A DNA stretch of 21,875 bases from JBDSTZ01 sp039927975 (GCA_039927975.1 JBDSTZ010000553.1:1-21875), one strand, 5' to 3'; positions 1 to 7,437 are shown, counted from the stretch's first letter. Numbers and translations: made by a program. The notes: generated by a model from the sequence alone, not told the origin.

Positions 1-487
1 CGGCGATCGCGTAGGCGCCGTCGAGGCGCTTGACGGCTTGCTGCACGGTGTCGAACAGGTCGCCGTTGTACATGTGGTCGACCAGGTGGGCGATCACTTC
101 GGTGTCGGTCTGGCTCTGGAACACGTAGCCGAGCGCGGTCAGTTCGGCGCGCAGTTCGTCGTGGTTTTCGATGATGCCGTTGTGAACCAGGGCGATGCGG
201 GCCCCTTCTTCGGTCGGCGAGAAGTGCGGGTGGGCATTGTGCGATGCCGGCGCGCCATGGGTGGCCCAGCGGGTGTGGGCGATGCCGGTGAAGCCTTCCA
301 GGCTGACATTGTTCATCTGGACTTCGAGGTCGGCCACGCGCGAGGTGCTGCGCGAACGCTTGAGCTTGCCGTCGACGTGCAGGGCGACGCCGCAGGAGTC
401 GTAGCCGCGGTATTCAAGCCGCTTGAGTCCTTCGATGAGGACTGGGGTGATGTTGCGTTGCGCTACTGCTCCGACGATGCCGCACAT
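1..487 (-). CDS. glmS: Glutamine--fructose-6-phosphate aminotransferase (isomerizing), N-terminal part, cut by window edge
   Basis: GlmS makes glucosamine-6-phosphate from fructose-6-phosphate and glutamine, the first step to UDP-GlcNAc for peptidoglycan and LPS. About 162 codons are visible. Translation begins MCGIVGAVAQRN, so the nucleophilic Cys2 of the class II (Ntn) glutamine amidotransferase is in place. It continues through the family motifs RLEYRGYDSCGVA, HTRWATHGAP and LVHNGIIENHDELR, and ends in RLDGAYAIA at the edge. Only the glutaminase domain is present; the two SIS isomerase domains (family length about 600 aa) must lie to the left. The start is fixed because the Cys has to follow Met. 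The gene diverges from an Lrp/AsnC regulator over a 165-bp spacer, and its pathway partner glmU lies about 3 kb away on the same strand. Identification is near certain. Confidence 0.97.
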   Translation of the reverse strand, partial: MCGIVGAVAQRNITPVLIEGLKRLEYRGYDSCGVALHVDGKLKRSRSTSRVADLEVQMNNVSLEGFTGIAHTRWATHGAPASHNAHPHFSPTEEGARIALVHNGIIENHDELRAELTALGYVFQSQTDTEVIAHLVDHMYNGDLFDTVQQAVKRLDGAYAIA

Positions 488-652
488 AAATACCTCGTTC
501 TAGATAGATTTTCAATGGATGTCATCGTAGATGAGTTACGATGAAATAAGCTTTCTAAATTACGCACTTCACGATATATTCTTTCATCGATTTTTAGCGA
601 TGAAATTTAATTTCAAAATCCTGAAATATCTTTTCAATTTACTGCAATCACT
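488..652. promoter_or_regulatory. Divergent glmS / Lrp promoter region with two TCATCG...CGATGA dyads
   Basis: This is the AT-rich spacer between two divergent genes. It contains two hyphenated inverted repeats sharing the half-site TCATCG/CGATGA: TCATCGTA (522-529) with TACGATGA (537-544), and TTTCATCG (582-589) with CGATGAAA (598-605). Their centres are about 60 bp apart. Lrp/AsnC proteins usually bind such dyads and autoregulate, so these are candidate operators for the adjacent regulator. No confident -10/-35 pair was assigned. That the sites control glmS is inference. Confidence 0.5.
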
Positions 653-1126
653 ATGGCCGAGACCGCTTTCACCATGGACGATCTGGATCGTCGCATCCTC
701 AATGCGCTCCAGCTTGACGCCTCGCATACCAATGCCGAGCTCGCCGAGCTGGTTCACGTCTCGGCGCCGACTTGCCTGCGCCGGGTCAAGCAGCTCACCG
801 ACCATGGCGTGATCGCGCGCCAGGTCGCCATCGTCGATCCGGACAAGGTCGGCGCGCGCCTGTCCGCCATTGTCGAGATCACGCTCGATGTGCAGGCGGC
901 CGACCGCATGCAGGAGTTCGAGCAACTGGTGGCGGCGGAAGCGGCGGTGCTGCAGTGCTACCGCGTCTCGCCCGGCCCCGACTTCGTGCTTATCGTCCAG
1001 GTCGCCGACATGCCGGCCTATCACGCGCTGGCCCATCGGCTATTCACCAGCCATGGCAATGTGCGCAACGTAAAAGCGTATTTCGCGACCTTCCGTAGCA
1101 AATTCGAAACCCTTATTGTCGTCTAG
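653..1126 (+). CDS. Lrp/AsnC family transcriptional regulator
   Basis: A 157-residue DNA-binding regulator of the feast/famine family. The N-terminal winged helix-turn-helix (about residues 8-65) reads LDRRILNALQLDASHTNAEL then HVSAPTCLRRVKQL, which is typical of the family (SPTPCLRRVKRLE in many relatives). Residues 70-150 form the RAM/ligand-binding domain, with QCYRVSPGPDFVLIVQV matching the usual effector-fold stretch. Length is normal (150-165 aa). No clear Shine-Dalgarno sequence precedes the ATG at 653; an internal ATG at 674 is possible but would trim the N-terminus. It sits divergent to glmS. Its ligand cannot be told from sequence. Role and family are well supported; the target genes are inferred from position only. 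Confidence 0.93.
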   Translation: MAETAFTMDDLDRRILNALQLDASHTNAELAELVHVSAPTCLRRVKQLTDHGVIARQVAIVDPDKVGARLSAIVEITLDVQAADRMQEFEQLVAAEAAVLQCYRVSPGPDFVLIVQVADMPAYHALAHRLFTSHGNVRNVKAYFATFRSKFETLIVV

Positions 1127-1133
1127 TTGTTGC

Positions 1134-1151
1134 ATTTGAGCAATCTCAAAT
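1134..1151. repeat. Short inverted repeat after the Lrp gene
   Basis: ATTTGAG, a CAAT loop, then CTCAAAT, just after the regulator's stop codon. A hairpin is possible, but no T-run follows, so it is a weak terminator at best. It could equally be an operator for the downstream ABC genes. Confidence 0.35.
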
Positions 1152-1241
1152 GATGCATCTCGGAAAGAGTGTCTACTTGCAGCATCGCCCGCCGTGCCAT
1201 CCGGCCAGATGGGGGGTGTTCAGCGAGGCGAGGTTGCGGCA

Positions 1242-2018
1242 ATGGAAGCGAGCAAGGGGGACGGCGCGGGACTGGCCGCGGTAACACCGACCACGGAATT
1301 GGTGCGCCTGAGCGGCGTGCACAAGTTGTACGGGCGTGGGGTCGCCGGGGTGCACGTTCTGCACGACATTAATATGGTGGTGAACCCGGGCGAGATCGTG
1401 GCCATCTGCGGCCCGTCCGGCACCGGCAAGACCAGTCTGCTGCACTTGGCCGGCATGATCGAGCAAGCCAGCGAAGGCAACGTCATCGTCACCAACTTGC
1501 TCACCTCCAAATTGTCGGAACAGGCGCGCGCCGACCTGCGCGGCGAACTGATCGGCTTCGTGTTCCAGACTTTCAGCCTGATCCCGGTGCTGACCGCGCA
1601 GGAAAACGTGCTGCTGCCGCTGCTGCTGCGCGGCCGCCTGGCGCCGCCGGCCTTGAAGGCAGCCGAGCGCCTGGCGGCCGAACTGCTGGCGCGGGTCGGG
1701 CTCACCACCCAGGCCCATCACTATCCGGCGCGGCTCGACGACAGCCAGTGCCAGCGCGTGGCGATCGCGCGCTCCCTCATCACGCGGCCGAGACTGGTCA
1801 TTGCCGACGAACCGACATCGCGGCTGGAACACGGCGCGATGCGCCAGGTGATGGACTTGTTTGCCAGCCAGCAGCGCGAGCACGGCACGGCCTTTCTCAT
1901 TTCCACCCGCGACCAGCGTCAGCTGAGCCGCGTCACGCGGACCCTGCAGCTGGCGGACGGCAGGCTGCTGCAGCCGAGCGCGGACGCGCCGCGCAAGCCG
2001 CTGCGCGTGCGCCCATGA
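1242..2018 (+). CDS. ABC transporter ATP-binding protein, LolD/MacB type, with degenerate signature and H-loop
   Basis: A 258-residue ABC ATPase that would energise the FtsX-type permease encoded just downstream. The ATG at 1242 is preferred over the in-frame GTG at 1194 because GAGGCGAGG lies 9-17 bp upstream of it. Walker A is GPSGTGKTS (57-65), the Q-loop glutamine is at 109 (FVFQTFSLIPVL) and Walker B is RLVIADE (184-190). The ABC signature, LSGGQ in active relatives, reads LDDSQ (165-169), so both conserved glycine positions are lost. The D-loop reads EPTSRLE in place of the usual EPTGNLD. The H-loop histidine is replaced by Arg (STRD, about 223). These are residues needed for ATP hydrolysis, so the protein is probably inactive or a pseudo-ATPase. 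Its stop overlaps the permease start (ATGA), which implies translational coupling. Confidence 0.85.
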   Translation: MEASKGDGAGLAAVTPTTELVRLSGVHKLYGRGVAGVHVLHDINMVVNPGEIVAICGPSGTGKTSLLHLAGMIEQASEGNVIVTNLLTSKLSEQARADLRGELIGFVFQTFSLIPVLTAQENVLLPLLLRGRLAPPALKAAERLAAELLARVGLTTQAHHYPARLDDSQCQRVAIARSLITRPRLVIADEPTSRLEHGAMRQVMDLFASQQREHGTAFLISTRDQRQLSRVTRTLQLADGRLLQPSADAPRKPLRVRP

Positions 2019-3223
2019 GTCCGCACCGGCTGGCGCTGCGCACGCTCATGCTGGGCCGCCCGCGCAGCCTGCTGGCCATGCTGCTGATCGCCGCCAGTCT
2101 GTGCGTGCTCGACCTATTCGCCGGCAACATCGCCAGCATCCGCGCCCGGCTGGAGTACCAGGCGGTGATCGGCGAGCGGCTCGGCCATCTGATCGTGATG
2201 CGCTCGCACACGCCCGGGCACAGCGTGCTGGAACGGGCGTTTTCGCCGGACGAGGCGCTGCACGTGCAGCAGGTGGTGCGGGCCGGCGGCGGGGTGGCGC
2301 TGGTGGCGCCGCAAATGGGGGTGAGCGGCATCGCCTCCACGGGCGCGGGCTCGGCGCTGTTTCACGGCGAGGGGGTCACGCCGATTCAGCCGGGCAAGGC
2401 CGGCAGCCTGCCTGATTTTCCCGGCAAACTCAGTTCGACGGTGCGCGCGGGAATCGCCGTGAGCGCCAGCCAGGCCCGCACACTTGGGCTGCGCAACGGC
2501 AGCAATCTGACCTTGACGGCGGTCGCGGCCGACGCGCAGACGGTGCCGATGAAGGCGGAAGTGGTGGATATCTATTCGACCAACGACTAGAACGACGGCG
2601 CGCGTTCGGTGGTGATGCCGTTTGAATTGGCCCAGGGTTTGCTCGCCACCGACCGCGTCGAGCGGCTGGTGATTTACCTGTCCGATCCGCGCGCGCTCGA
2701 GGCGCGCCGCAAGACCACGCTGGACGCCCTGCGCGCGCAGGGTATCGACGCCGAAGTGCGCACCTGGCAGGAAATGTCGCCCACCTACACGCGCGAGCGC
2801 GGCGCGTCGGAGCTCACCTTCGACAGCGTGGCGGGGATGGTGTTTGCGGTGATTGCGGCGACCATCGCGGCGACCATTTCCATGAACGCGCTCGAACGCC
2901 GGCGCGAGCTGGCCACGCTGCGCGCGCTGGGGATGCACAGCATCGGGGTGTTCTTCATGTTCGTGGCGGAAGCCTTGTGGATGGCGTTGATTGCGGTGGC
3001 GGTCAGCGTGGCCGGCAGCGGACTGATCGCGTGGGTGGTGAACCGGATCAGCAGCACCAATCAACTCCGGCAGTACTTCAAGAGCGCGCCGATGCTGGTG
3101 GAACTGGACTTCGAGCGGATGATGATGGCCGTGGTGACGGTGCTGGCCGTGGCGTTGCTGGCGTCTCTGGTGCCGGCGTTCCGCGCTGCGCGCGCGGATA
3201 TGGCGGAAGGCTTGGCGGGATAG
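2015..3223 (+). pseudogene. FtsX/MacB-type ABC permease interrupted by an in-frame amber stop
   Basis: Reading one frame from the ATG at 2015 to the stop at 3223 gives about 402 codons, the usual size for this permease family, but a TAG at 2588-2590 splits it. The first part (191 aa) has one N-terminal membrane segment (LLAMLLIAASLCVLDLF) and a periplasmic MacB-like region ending VVDIYSTND. After the stop the frame continues directly (NDGARSVVMPFELAQ), ending with three membrane segments: GMVFAVIAATIAATISM, an IGVFFMFVAEALWMALIAVA stretch, and VVTVLAVALLASLVPAF. The FtsX-type ERRRELATLRALG motif lies between the first two. A single base change from TAC or TAT would restore it. Re-initiation at the GTG/ATG near 2609-2615 is possible but lacks an obvious ribosome site. 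With the defective partner ATPase, this looks like a decaying exporter. Confidence 0.82.
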
Positions 3224-3323
3224 TCAAAAATCCGAGGTTGGGAATCAAAGACGTAGAGCGACCGTCGAAAATCAGGGTCTTCGACCAACTGCTTTCCTTC
3301 TATTTTGCTTTGGCCCTAACCCC

Positions 3324-3406
3324 GTCATTCCCGCGAAGGCGGAATCCAATTTGCATGCATCGTGGCGGCTCATCGACATGGGATTCCCGCCTGCGCGGGA
3401 ATGTCG
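3324..3406. repeat. REP-like extragenic palindrome (ATTCCCGC...GCGGGAAT type)
   Basis: Two arms face each other in the spacer between the permease remnant and glmU, both on the ATTCCC...GGGAAT pattern. The left arm starts GTCATTCCCGCGAAGGCGG (from 3324, lacking one G in its right half). The right arm reads GATTCCCGCCTGCGCGGGAA (3382-3401). Each arm is itself a small palindrome, and the pair forms a larger imperfect inverted repeat of about 83 bp. Such elements are scattered between genes in many betaproteobacteria. It could also act as a bidirectional transcription stop between the convergent genes. Confidence 0.7.
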
Positions 3407-3424
3407 TGTCGGCTATATCAGCCC

Positions 3425-4801
3425 TTACTTCTTGACCTTCACCGGCCGCGTCCAATTCTCGATCGTGATCTGCTTTGGCCGCGAAATCGTCAGCTTGCCG
3501 GCCGGCGCATTCTTGGTCAGCGTCGTGCCCGCGCCGAGCGTCGCGCCTTTGCCCACGGTCACCGGCGCCACCAGCTGCGAATCGCTGCCGATAAACGCGT
3601 CATCCTCGATCACCGTGCGGAACTTGTTGGCGCCATCGTAATTACAAGTAATCGTCCCCGCGCCCACATTGACCCGCGATCCCACCGTTGCATCGCCCAC
3701 ATACGCCAAGTGATTGGCCTTGCTGTGCGCCGCGATCTGGCTGTTCTTGATCTCGACAAAATTCCCGATATGCACGTCCTCGGCCAGCACGGTGCCCGGA
3801 CGCAAGCGCGCGTACGGCCCGATCACCGACGCCGCCCCCACCGTGGCCGATTCAATATGACAAAACGGCTTGATGCTGACCCCGGCCGCGATGGTCGCGT
3901 CGACCAGCACGTTATGCGCGGCCACTGTCACGCCATCACCAAGCTCGACGCGGCCTTCAAACACGCAGCCCACATCGATCACCACGTCGCGCCCGCAGAT
4001 GAGTTCGCCGCGCACGTCGATACGCGCCGGATCGAGCAGGGTCACGCCCTGTTCCAGCAGCGCGTTGGCGATATTGAGCTGGTGACGACGCTCCAGCTCG
4101 GCCAGCTGCACCTTGCTGTTCACGCCCGCCACTTCCCACTCGGCCGAAGGCTGGGCCGCCACCACCGGCACCCCATCGGCCACCGCCTGCGCCACGATAT
4201 CGGTCAGGTAGTACTCGCCCTGCGCATTGTTGTTCGACAGCGCCGACAGCCATTTCTTCAAGTGCCGCGTCGGCGCCACGATGATGCCGCTGTTAATTTC
4301 CTTGATTGCGCGCTGGGCGTCGCTCGCATCTTTCTCCTCGACGATGCGGACGATCTGCCCGCCATCGCGCACGATGCGGCCCAGGCCGAACGGGTTGTCC
4401 TGCACCACCGTCAGGATCGCCAGCTTGTCGCTGCCGGCCGCCGCCACCAGGCGCTGCAGCGAATCGGCGGTGGTCAGCGGCACGTCGCCGTACAGGATCA
4501 GGGTAGGGGCGCTTTCGTCCAGTTGCGGCACCGCCTGCATCACGGCGTGGCCGGTGCCCAGCTGCGGTTCCTGCAGTGCGGTATCGATGTGCGCGTGGCT
4601 GCCGTCGTTCTGCCGCGCGACCATCTCAGGCACCGCTGCGCCGCCGTGTCCGTAAATGACGCATAATTTGCTCGGCGCAAGTTTGCGAGCAGTATCAATA
4701 ACATGCGCCAACAGCGGCTTGCCCGCCAATGGATGCAAAACTTTTGGCAATGCGGAACGCATGCGCTTGCCCATTCCGGCGGCGAGAATTACGACATTCA
4801 T
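3425..4801 (-). CDS. glmU: Bifunctional GlcN-1-P acetyltransferase / UDP-GlcNAc pyrophosphorylase
   Basis: GlmU acetylates glucosamine-1-phosphate and then couples it to UTP, giving UDP-GlcNAc in the cytoplasm. The product is 458 aa (family about 456). The N-terminal nucleotidyltransferase starts MNVVILAAGMGKRMRSALPK, the classic LAAGxGxRM uridylyl motif, followed by GTGHAVMQAVPQL and LILYGDVPL. The C-terminal left-handed beta-helix acetyltransferase shows NHLAYVGDATVG and GAGTITCNYDGANKF, which carry the catalytic and acetyl-CoA-binding residues. The open frame extends far upstream through the opposite-strand lipoprotein gene, but homology begins exactly at the ATG at 4801. It is co-oriented with glmS, its pathway neighbour, with the decayed transporter between them. 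Only 27 bp separate it from the divergent lipoprotein gene. Confidence 0.97.
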   Translation of the reverse strand: MNVVILAAGMGKRMRSALPKVLHPLAGKPLLAHVIDTARKLAPSKLCVIYGHGGAAVPEMVARQNDGSHAHIDTALQEPQLGTGHAVMQAVPQLDESAPTLILYGDVPLTTADSLQRLVAAAGSDKLAILTVVQDNPFGLGRIVRDGGQIVRIVEEKDASDAQRAIKEINSGIIVAPTRHLKKWLSALSNNNAQGEYYLTDIVAQAVADGVPVVAAQPSAEWEVAGVNSKVQLAELERRHQLNIANALLEQGVTLLDPARIDVRGELICGRDVVIDVGCVFEGRVELGDGVTVAAHNVLVDATIAAGVSIKPFCHIESATVGAASVIGPYARLRPGTVLAEDVHIGNFVEIKNSQIAAHSKANHLAYVGDATVGSRVNVGAGTITCNYDGANKFRTVIEDDAFIGSDSQLVAPVTVGKGATLGAGTTLTKNAPAGKLTISRPKQITIENWTRPVKVKK

Positions 4802-4828
4802 AAGGCTGTGTTTGAAAGAGTTGAATAG

Positions 4829-5725
4829 ATGAAAAAGTTTAACACGCCGGACCTGCTTGCCAACCGACTTCGCGCCTGCCTCCTGATCGCGATGCTCGTC
4901 ATCGTCGCCGGCTGCAGCAGCGTGCGCTTCACCTACAACCACGGCGACACCTTGCTCTACTGGTGGTTGAACGCGTACGTCGATCTCGATTCGGACCAGT
5001 CCGGCTTCGTGAAGAAGGATATCGACAACTTTTTCCAGTGGCATCGCAAGACTCAGTTGAAGGATTACACCCAGCTCCTGACGAACGGTCAGCGCCAGCT
5101 CGCCGGCAACCTGAGCCAGGCCGACCTGATGAACGACTATCGCGACATCAAGTCGCGCACCGAGCTGCTGGCCTTGAAGGCGCTGCCCGAACTGGCCGAC
5201 CTGGTGCGCTCGCTCAAGCCGGATCAACTGGTTGTGCTGGAAAAGAAGTTCAACAAGAATAACGAGGACTACCGCAAGAAGTTCATGCGCGGCGACCTGG
5301 AGCAACGCCAGAAAGCGCGCTATCAGAAATCGAAGGAGCAGTTCGATCTGTGGTTCGGCAGCTTTAGCAGCGAGCAGGAAGCGGCGCTGCGCAAGGCGTC
5401 TGACGTGCGGCCGATGGACAACGAGATCTGGCTGGAGGAGCGGATCCGGCGCCAGAAGCGCATTCTCGAGGTGCTGCGCAAGGTGCAGAAAGAGAAGCTG
5501 AGCAAGGACGCGACCATCGCCCAGTTGCACACCCTGGTGCGCGAAATTTTCGATCGCTTCGAGTCGCCCGAGCGCAAGGCTTTCTACGACGCTTATATCG
5601 ATGGCACCGTGCAGATGATTCTCACCGCCACCCGCATCGCCACGCCGGCCCAGAAAGCGCACGCGCAAAAACGCATGCAGGGCTGGATCGACGACTTCAA
5701 TAATCTGGCGGCCGACCCCAGGTAG
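4829..5725 (+). CDS. DUF6279-family lipoprotein
   Basis: A 298-residue predicted lipoprotein. A charged N-terminus is followed by a hydrophobic segment (LLIAMLVIVAGC) with a lipobox whose Cys is near residue 29, so it should be lipidated after export. The mature part starts SSVRFTYNHGDTLLYWWLNA, the aromatic pattern typical of DUF6279 proteins. The rest is strongly charged and helical (many K/R/E/Q), with a repeated ERxxRQKRILEVLRKVQKEK stretch that could form a coiled coil. Function is unknown for the family. Start chosen at ATG 4829 with AAAGAG 8 bp upstream. The gene is divergent from glmU with a 27-bp gap, so its promoter must lie inside glmU's 5' end or in that tiny gap. Confidence 0.88.
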   Translation: MKKFNTPDLLANRLRACLLIAMLVIVAGCSSVRFTYNHGDTLLYWWLNAYVDLDSDQSGFVKKDIDNFFQWHRKTQLKDYTQLLTNGQRQLAGNLSQADLMNDYRDIKSRTELLALKALPELADLVRSLKPDQLVVLEKKFNKNNEDYRKKFMRGDLEQRQKARYQKSKEQFDLWFGSFSSEQEAALRKASDVRPMDNEIWLEERIRRQKRILEVLRKVQKEKLSKDATIAQLHTLVREIFDRFESPERKAFYDAYIDGTVQMILTATRIATPAQKAHAQKRMQGWIDDFNNLAADPR

Positions 5726-5777
5726 GGTGGGGAGATTACCCTGCGGACGCGTATATCTGGCGGGCGGGCAAAGTTTT

Positions 5778-5862
5778 CCTGGTCGCGCCGATATCTTGGT
5801 CGCGCCGATATCCTGGTCGCGCCGATATCCTGCTTGCGCCGATAGCCTGCTCGCGGCCGGGC
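5778..5862. repeat. 17-bp tandem repeat, about five copies, upstream of rsmD
   Basis: The unit CCTGGTCGCGCCGATAT occurs head-to-tail: 5778-5794, 5795-5811 (one change), 5812-5828, 5829-5845 (GCTTGCGCCGATAG variant) and a decayed fifth unit, 5846-5862. The array lies between the lipoprotein stop and the rsmD start, in no supported gene. It may be a slippage-prone minisatellite or a set of protein-binding sites, since 17 bp is about 1.6 helical turns. Function unknown. Confidence 0.85.
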
Positions 5863-5919
5863 GTTCCCGATGAACACGGGCGCCACAGTAATGACGGCTT
5901 CACCGTCCCCCGCGCCGTC

Positions 5920-5935
5920 TGCTATATTGCGCACC
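5920..5935 (+). promoter_or_regulatory. Extended -10 promoter placing the transcript start at the rsmD ATG
   Basis: TGC-TATATT (hexamer 5923-5928) is an extended -10 element. The expected +1 is 5935-5936, exactly at the rsmD start codon, which suggests a leaderless mRNA. No Shine-Dalgarno sequence is seen upstream of the ATG, which agrees. Confidence 0.5.
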
Positions 5936-6580
5936 ATGCAAAAGAAGCCAGCCAAAATCCCGGTCCACCGCGCCCCGCCGCCGCAACAGGTGCGCATCAT
6001 CGGCGGCGCCTGGAAGCGCACGCCGCTGCCGGTGCTCGACGCCGCCGGCCTGCGTCCGACCCCTGACCGCGTCCGCGAAACCGTCTTCAACTGGATCGAC
6101 CACCTGCGCAACCGCGAGTGGAGCACGGCCGACTGCCTCGACCTGTTCGCCGGCAGCGGCGCACTCGGCTTCGAGGCGGCCAGCCGTGGCGCGCGCGCGG
6201 TCACCATGATCGACAGCCACACTCCGGTGGTGCGCCAGCTTGAAGCCATCAAGACCAAGCTCAAGGCCGACGCCGTCAACATCCTGCGCGGCGACGCGCT
6301 GGCGATGGCGCAGGCGATGGCGGCGCGCGGCCAGCGCTTCGATCTGATCTTTCTCGACCCGCCCTACAACGCCGACTTCCTCAGCCGCACGCTGCCGCTG
6401 TGCCCCGCGCTGATGAATCCGGGCGCGCTGGTCTACGTCGAAGCCGGAGCAAGCTTGCCATTCGCACCACAGGATGGCAGTGCGCCGCCGGACTGGCTCG
6501 CCGGCTGGGAAGCGCTGCGCGCCGACAAGGCCGGTATCGTCTTCTACCACTTGCTGCGCCGGATTGCCCCCGGGGCCTGA
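5936..6580 (+). CDS. rsmD: 16S rRNA (guanine(966)-N(2))-methyltransferase
   Basis: RsmD uses SAM to methylate G966 of 16S rRNA during 30S assembly. The product is 214 aa from the ATG at 5936; an in-frame GTG/ATG extension back to 5870 adds residues not expected in the family. The N-terminal motif is VRIIGGAWKRTPLPV followed by GLRPTPDRVRETVFNWI. The SAM-binding motif I is DLFAGSGALGFEAASRGA (about 69-86), and the amino-methyltransferase motif IV is LDPPY (140-144), preceded by FDLIF. It is followed closely by coaD, a gene pairing widely seen in proteobacteria. An extended -10 box ends 7 bp before the ATG and suggests leaderless translation. Confidence 0.95.
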   Translation: MQKKPAKIPVHRAPPPQQVRIIGGAWKRTPLPVLDAAGLRPTPDRVRETVFNWIDHLRNREWSTADCLDLFAGSGALGFEAASRGARAVTMIDSHTPVVRQLEAIKTKLKADAVNILRGDALAMAQAMAARGQRFDLIFLDPPYNADFLSRTLPLCPALMNPGALVYVEAGASLPFAPQDGSAPPDWLAGWEALRADKAGIVFYHLLRRIAPGA

Positions 6581-6611
6581 GTCCCTCTCTGGTCCTGTCC
6601 GGAATTTCAGG

Positions 6612-6648
6612 CATAATGCGCGTTCTACATGGGCGCATCGCCAGGGAG
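6612..6648 (+). promoter_or_regulatory. Possible coaD -10 box and ribosome binding site
   Basis: CATAAT (6612-6617) followed by GCG resembles a -10 box, though no good -35 could be placed. AGGGAG (6643-6648) lies 5 bp before the coaD ATG and is a good Shine-Dalgarno match that fixes the start. Confidence 0.45.
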
Positions 6649-6653
6649 CCGTC

Positions 6654-7151
6654 ATGGTTATAGCCGTATATCCGGGAACATTCGATCCGCTCACCCGCGG
6701 CCACGAGGATTTGGTGCGTCGCGCATCCGGCTTGTTCGACGGCTTGATCGTGGGCGTGGCCGACAGCAAGAACAAGAAGCCTTTCTTCGCCGTCGAAGAA
6801 CGTCTCGAAATCGCTAACGAAGTGCTGGGTCACTATCCCAATGTTCGGGTCGAAAGTTTCTCCGGCCTGCTGAAAGATTTCGTCCGCAAGCACGACGCCC
6901 GCGTGATCGTGCGCGGTCTGCGCGCGGTCTCCGACTTCGAGTACGAATTTCAGATGGCCGGCATGAACCGCTACCTGCTGCCCGATGTCGAAACCATGTT
7001 CCTGACGCCGTCCGACCAGTACCAGTTCATCTCCGGCACCATCGTGCGCGAAATCGCCATGCTCGGCGGCGACGTCTCGAAATTCGTCTTCCCCTCGGTC
7101 GACCGTTGGCTGCAAAAGAAAATCGCGGCCGTCACGCCGCCGACCGCATAG
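6654..7151 (+). CDS. coaD: Pantetheine-phosphate adenylyltransferase
   Basis: CoaD transfers AMP from ATP to 4'-phosphopantetheine, the penultimate step of coenzyme A synthesis in the cytosol. The protein is 165 aa (family about 160). It starts MVIAVYPGTFDPLTRGHEDL, with the nucleotidyltransferase TxGH motif at 14-17. It also has RGLRAVSDFEYEFQMAGMN (87 onward), which contributes substrate-binding arginines, and the C-terminal ISGTIVRE (126-133), the ISSTxVR nucleotide-binding motif with Ser128 replaced by Gly, a tolerated position. The start is set by AGGGAG 5 bp upstream. A ferredoxin gene follows after 14 bp, suggesting co-transcription. Confidence 0.96.
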   Translation: MVIAVYPGTFDPLTRGHEDLVRRASGLFDGLIVGVADSKNKKPFFAVEERLEIANEVLGHYPNVRVESFSGLLKDFVRKHDARVIVRGLRAVSDFEYEFQMAGMNRYLLPDVETMFLTPSDQYQFISGTIVREIAMLGGDVSKFVFPSVDRWLQKKIAAVTPPTA

Positions 7152-7165
7152 GCTTGTAACGCATC

Positions 7166-7420
7166 ATGGCATTGCTGATTACCGACGACTGCATCAATTG
7201 CGACGTGTGCGAGCCCGAGTGCCCGAACGACGCCATCTACATGGGCGCCGAGATTTACGAGATCGACCCCAACAAGTGCACCGAGTGCGTCGGCCATTTC
7301 GATGAGCCGCAATGCCAGCAGGTCTGTCCTGTCAGCTGCATTCCCTTCAATCCCGCCTGGCGCGAGTCGAAGGAAGAATTGCTCATCAAGTACGAGCGAC
7401 TGACGGCCGCCAAGGCCTGA
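7166..7420 (+). CDS. YfhL-family 2[4Fe-4S] ferredoxin
   Basis: A small (84 aa) ferredoxin with two iron-sulfur clusters, acting as a one-electron carrier in the cytoplasm. The first motif is CINCDVCEPECP (Cys10, 13, 16 and 20). The second is CTECVGHFDEPQCQQVCPVSC, with the longer insertion between the second and third cysteines that marks the YfhL / Allochromatium-type ferredoxins. A C-terminal helical tail (RESKEELLIKYERL) is also typical of that group. It starts 14 bp after coaD, as in many proteobacteria, and is closed by a strong terminator. The redox partner is unknown. Confidence 0.94.
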   Translation: MALLITDDCINCDVCEPECPNDAIYMGAEIYEIDPNKCTECVGHFDEPQCQQVCPVSCIPFNPAWRESKEELLIKYERLTAAKA

Positions 7421-7437
7421 TTTTCCCTCCGTGATCC

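Noticed and set aside
1194..1241. GTG start at 1194 for the ABC ATPase
   Set aside because: No ribosome site there, and the extra 16 residues have no family match, while the ATG at 1242 has a GAGG-type site.
4802..5668. Minus-strand frame extending glmU upstream by about 290 codons across the lipoprotein gene
   Set aside because: GlmU homology starts exactly at MNVVILAAGMG; the extension is antisense to a well-supported lipoprotein gene and has a low-complexity, H/L/V-rich composition typical of shadow frames.
5778..5862. CRISPR-like array
   Set aside because: Units are directly adjacent 17-mers with no spacers and no cas genes nearby; it is a simple tandem repeat.
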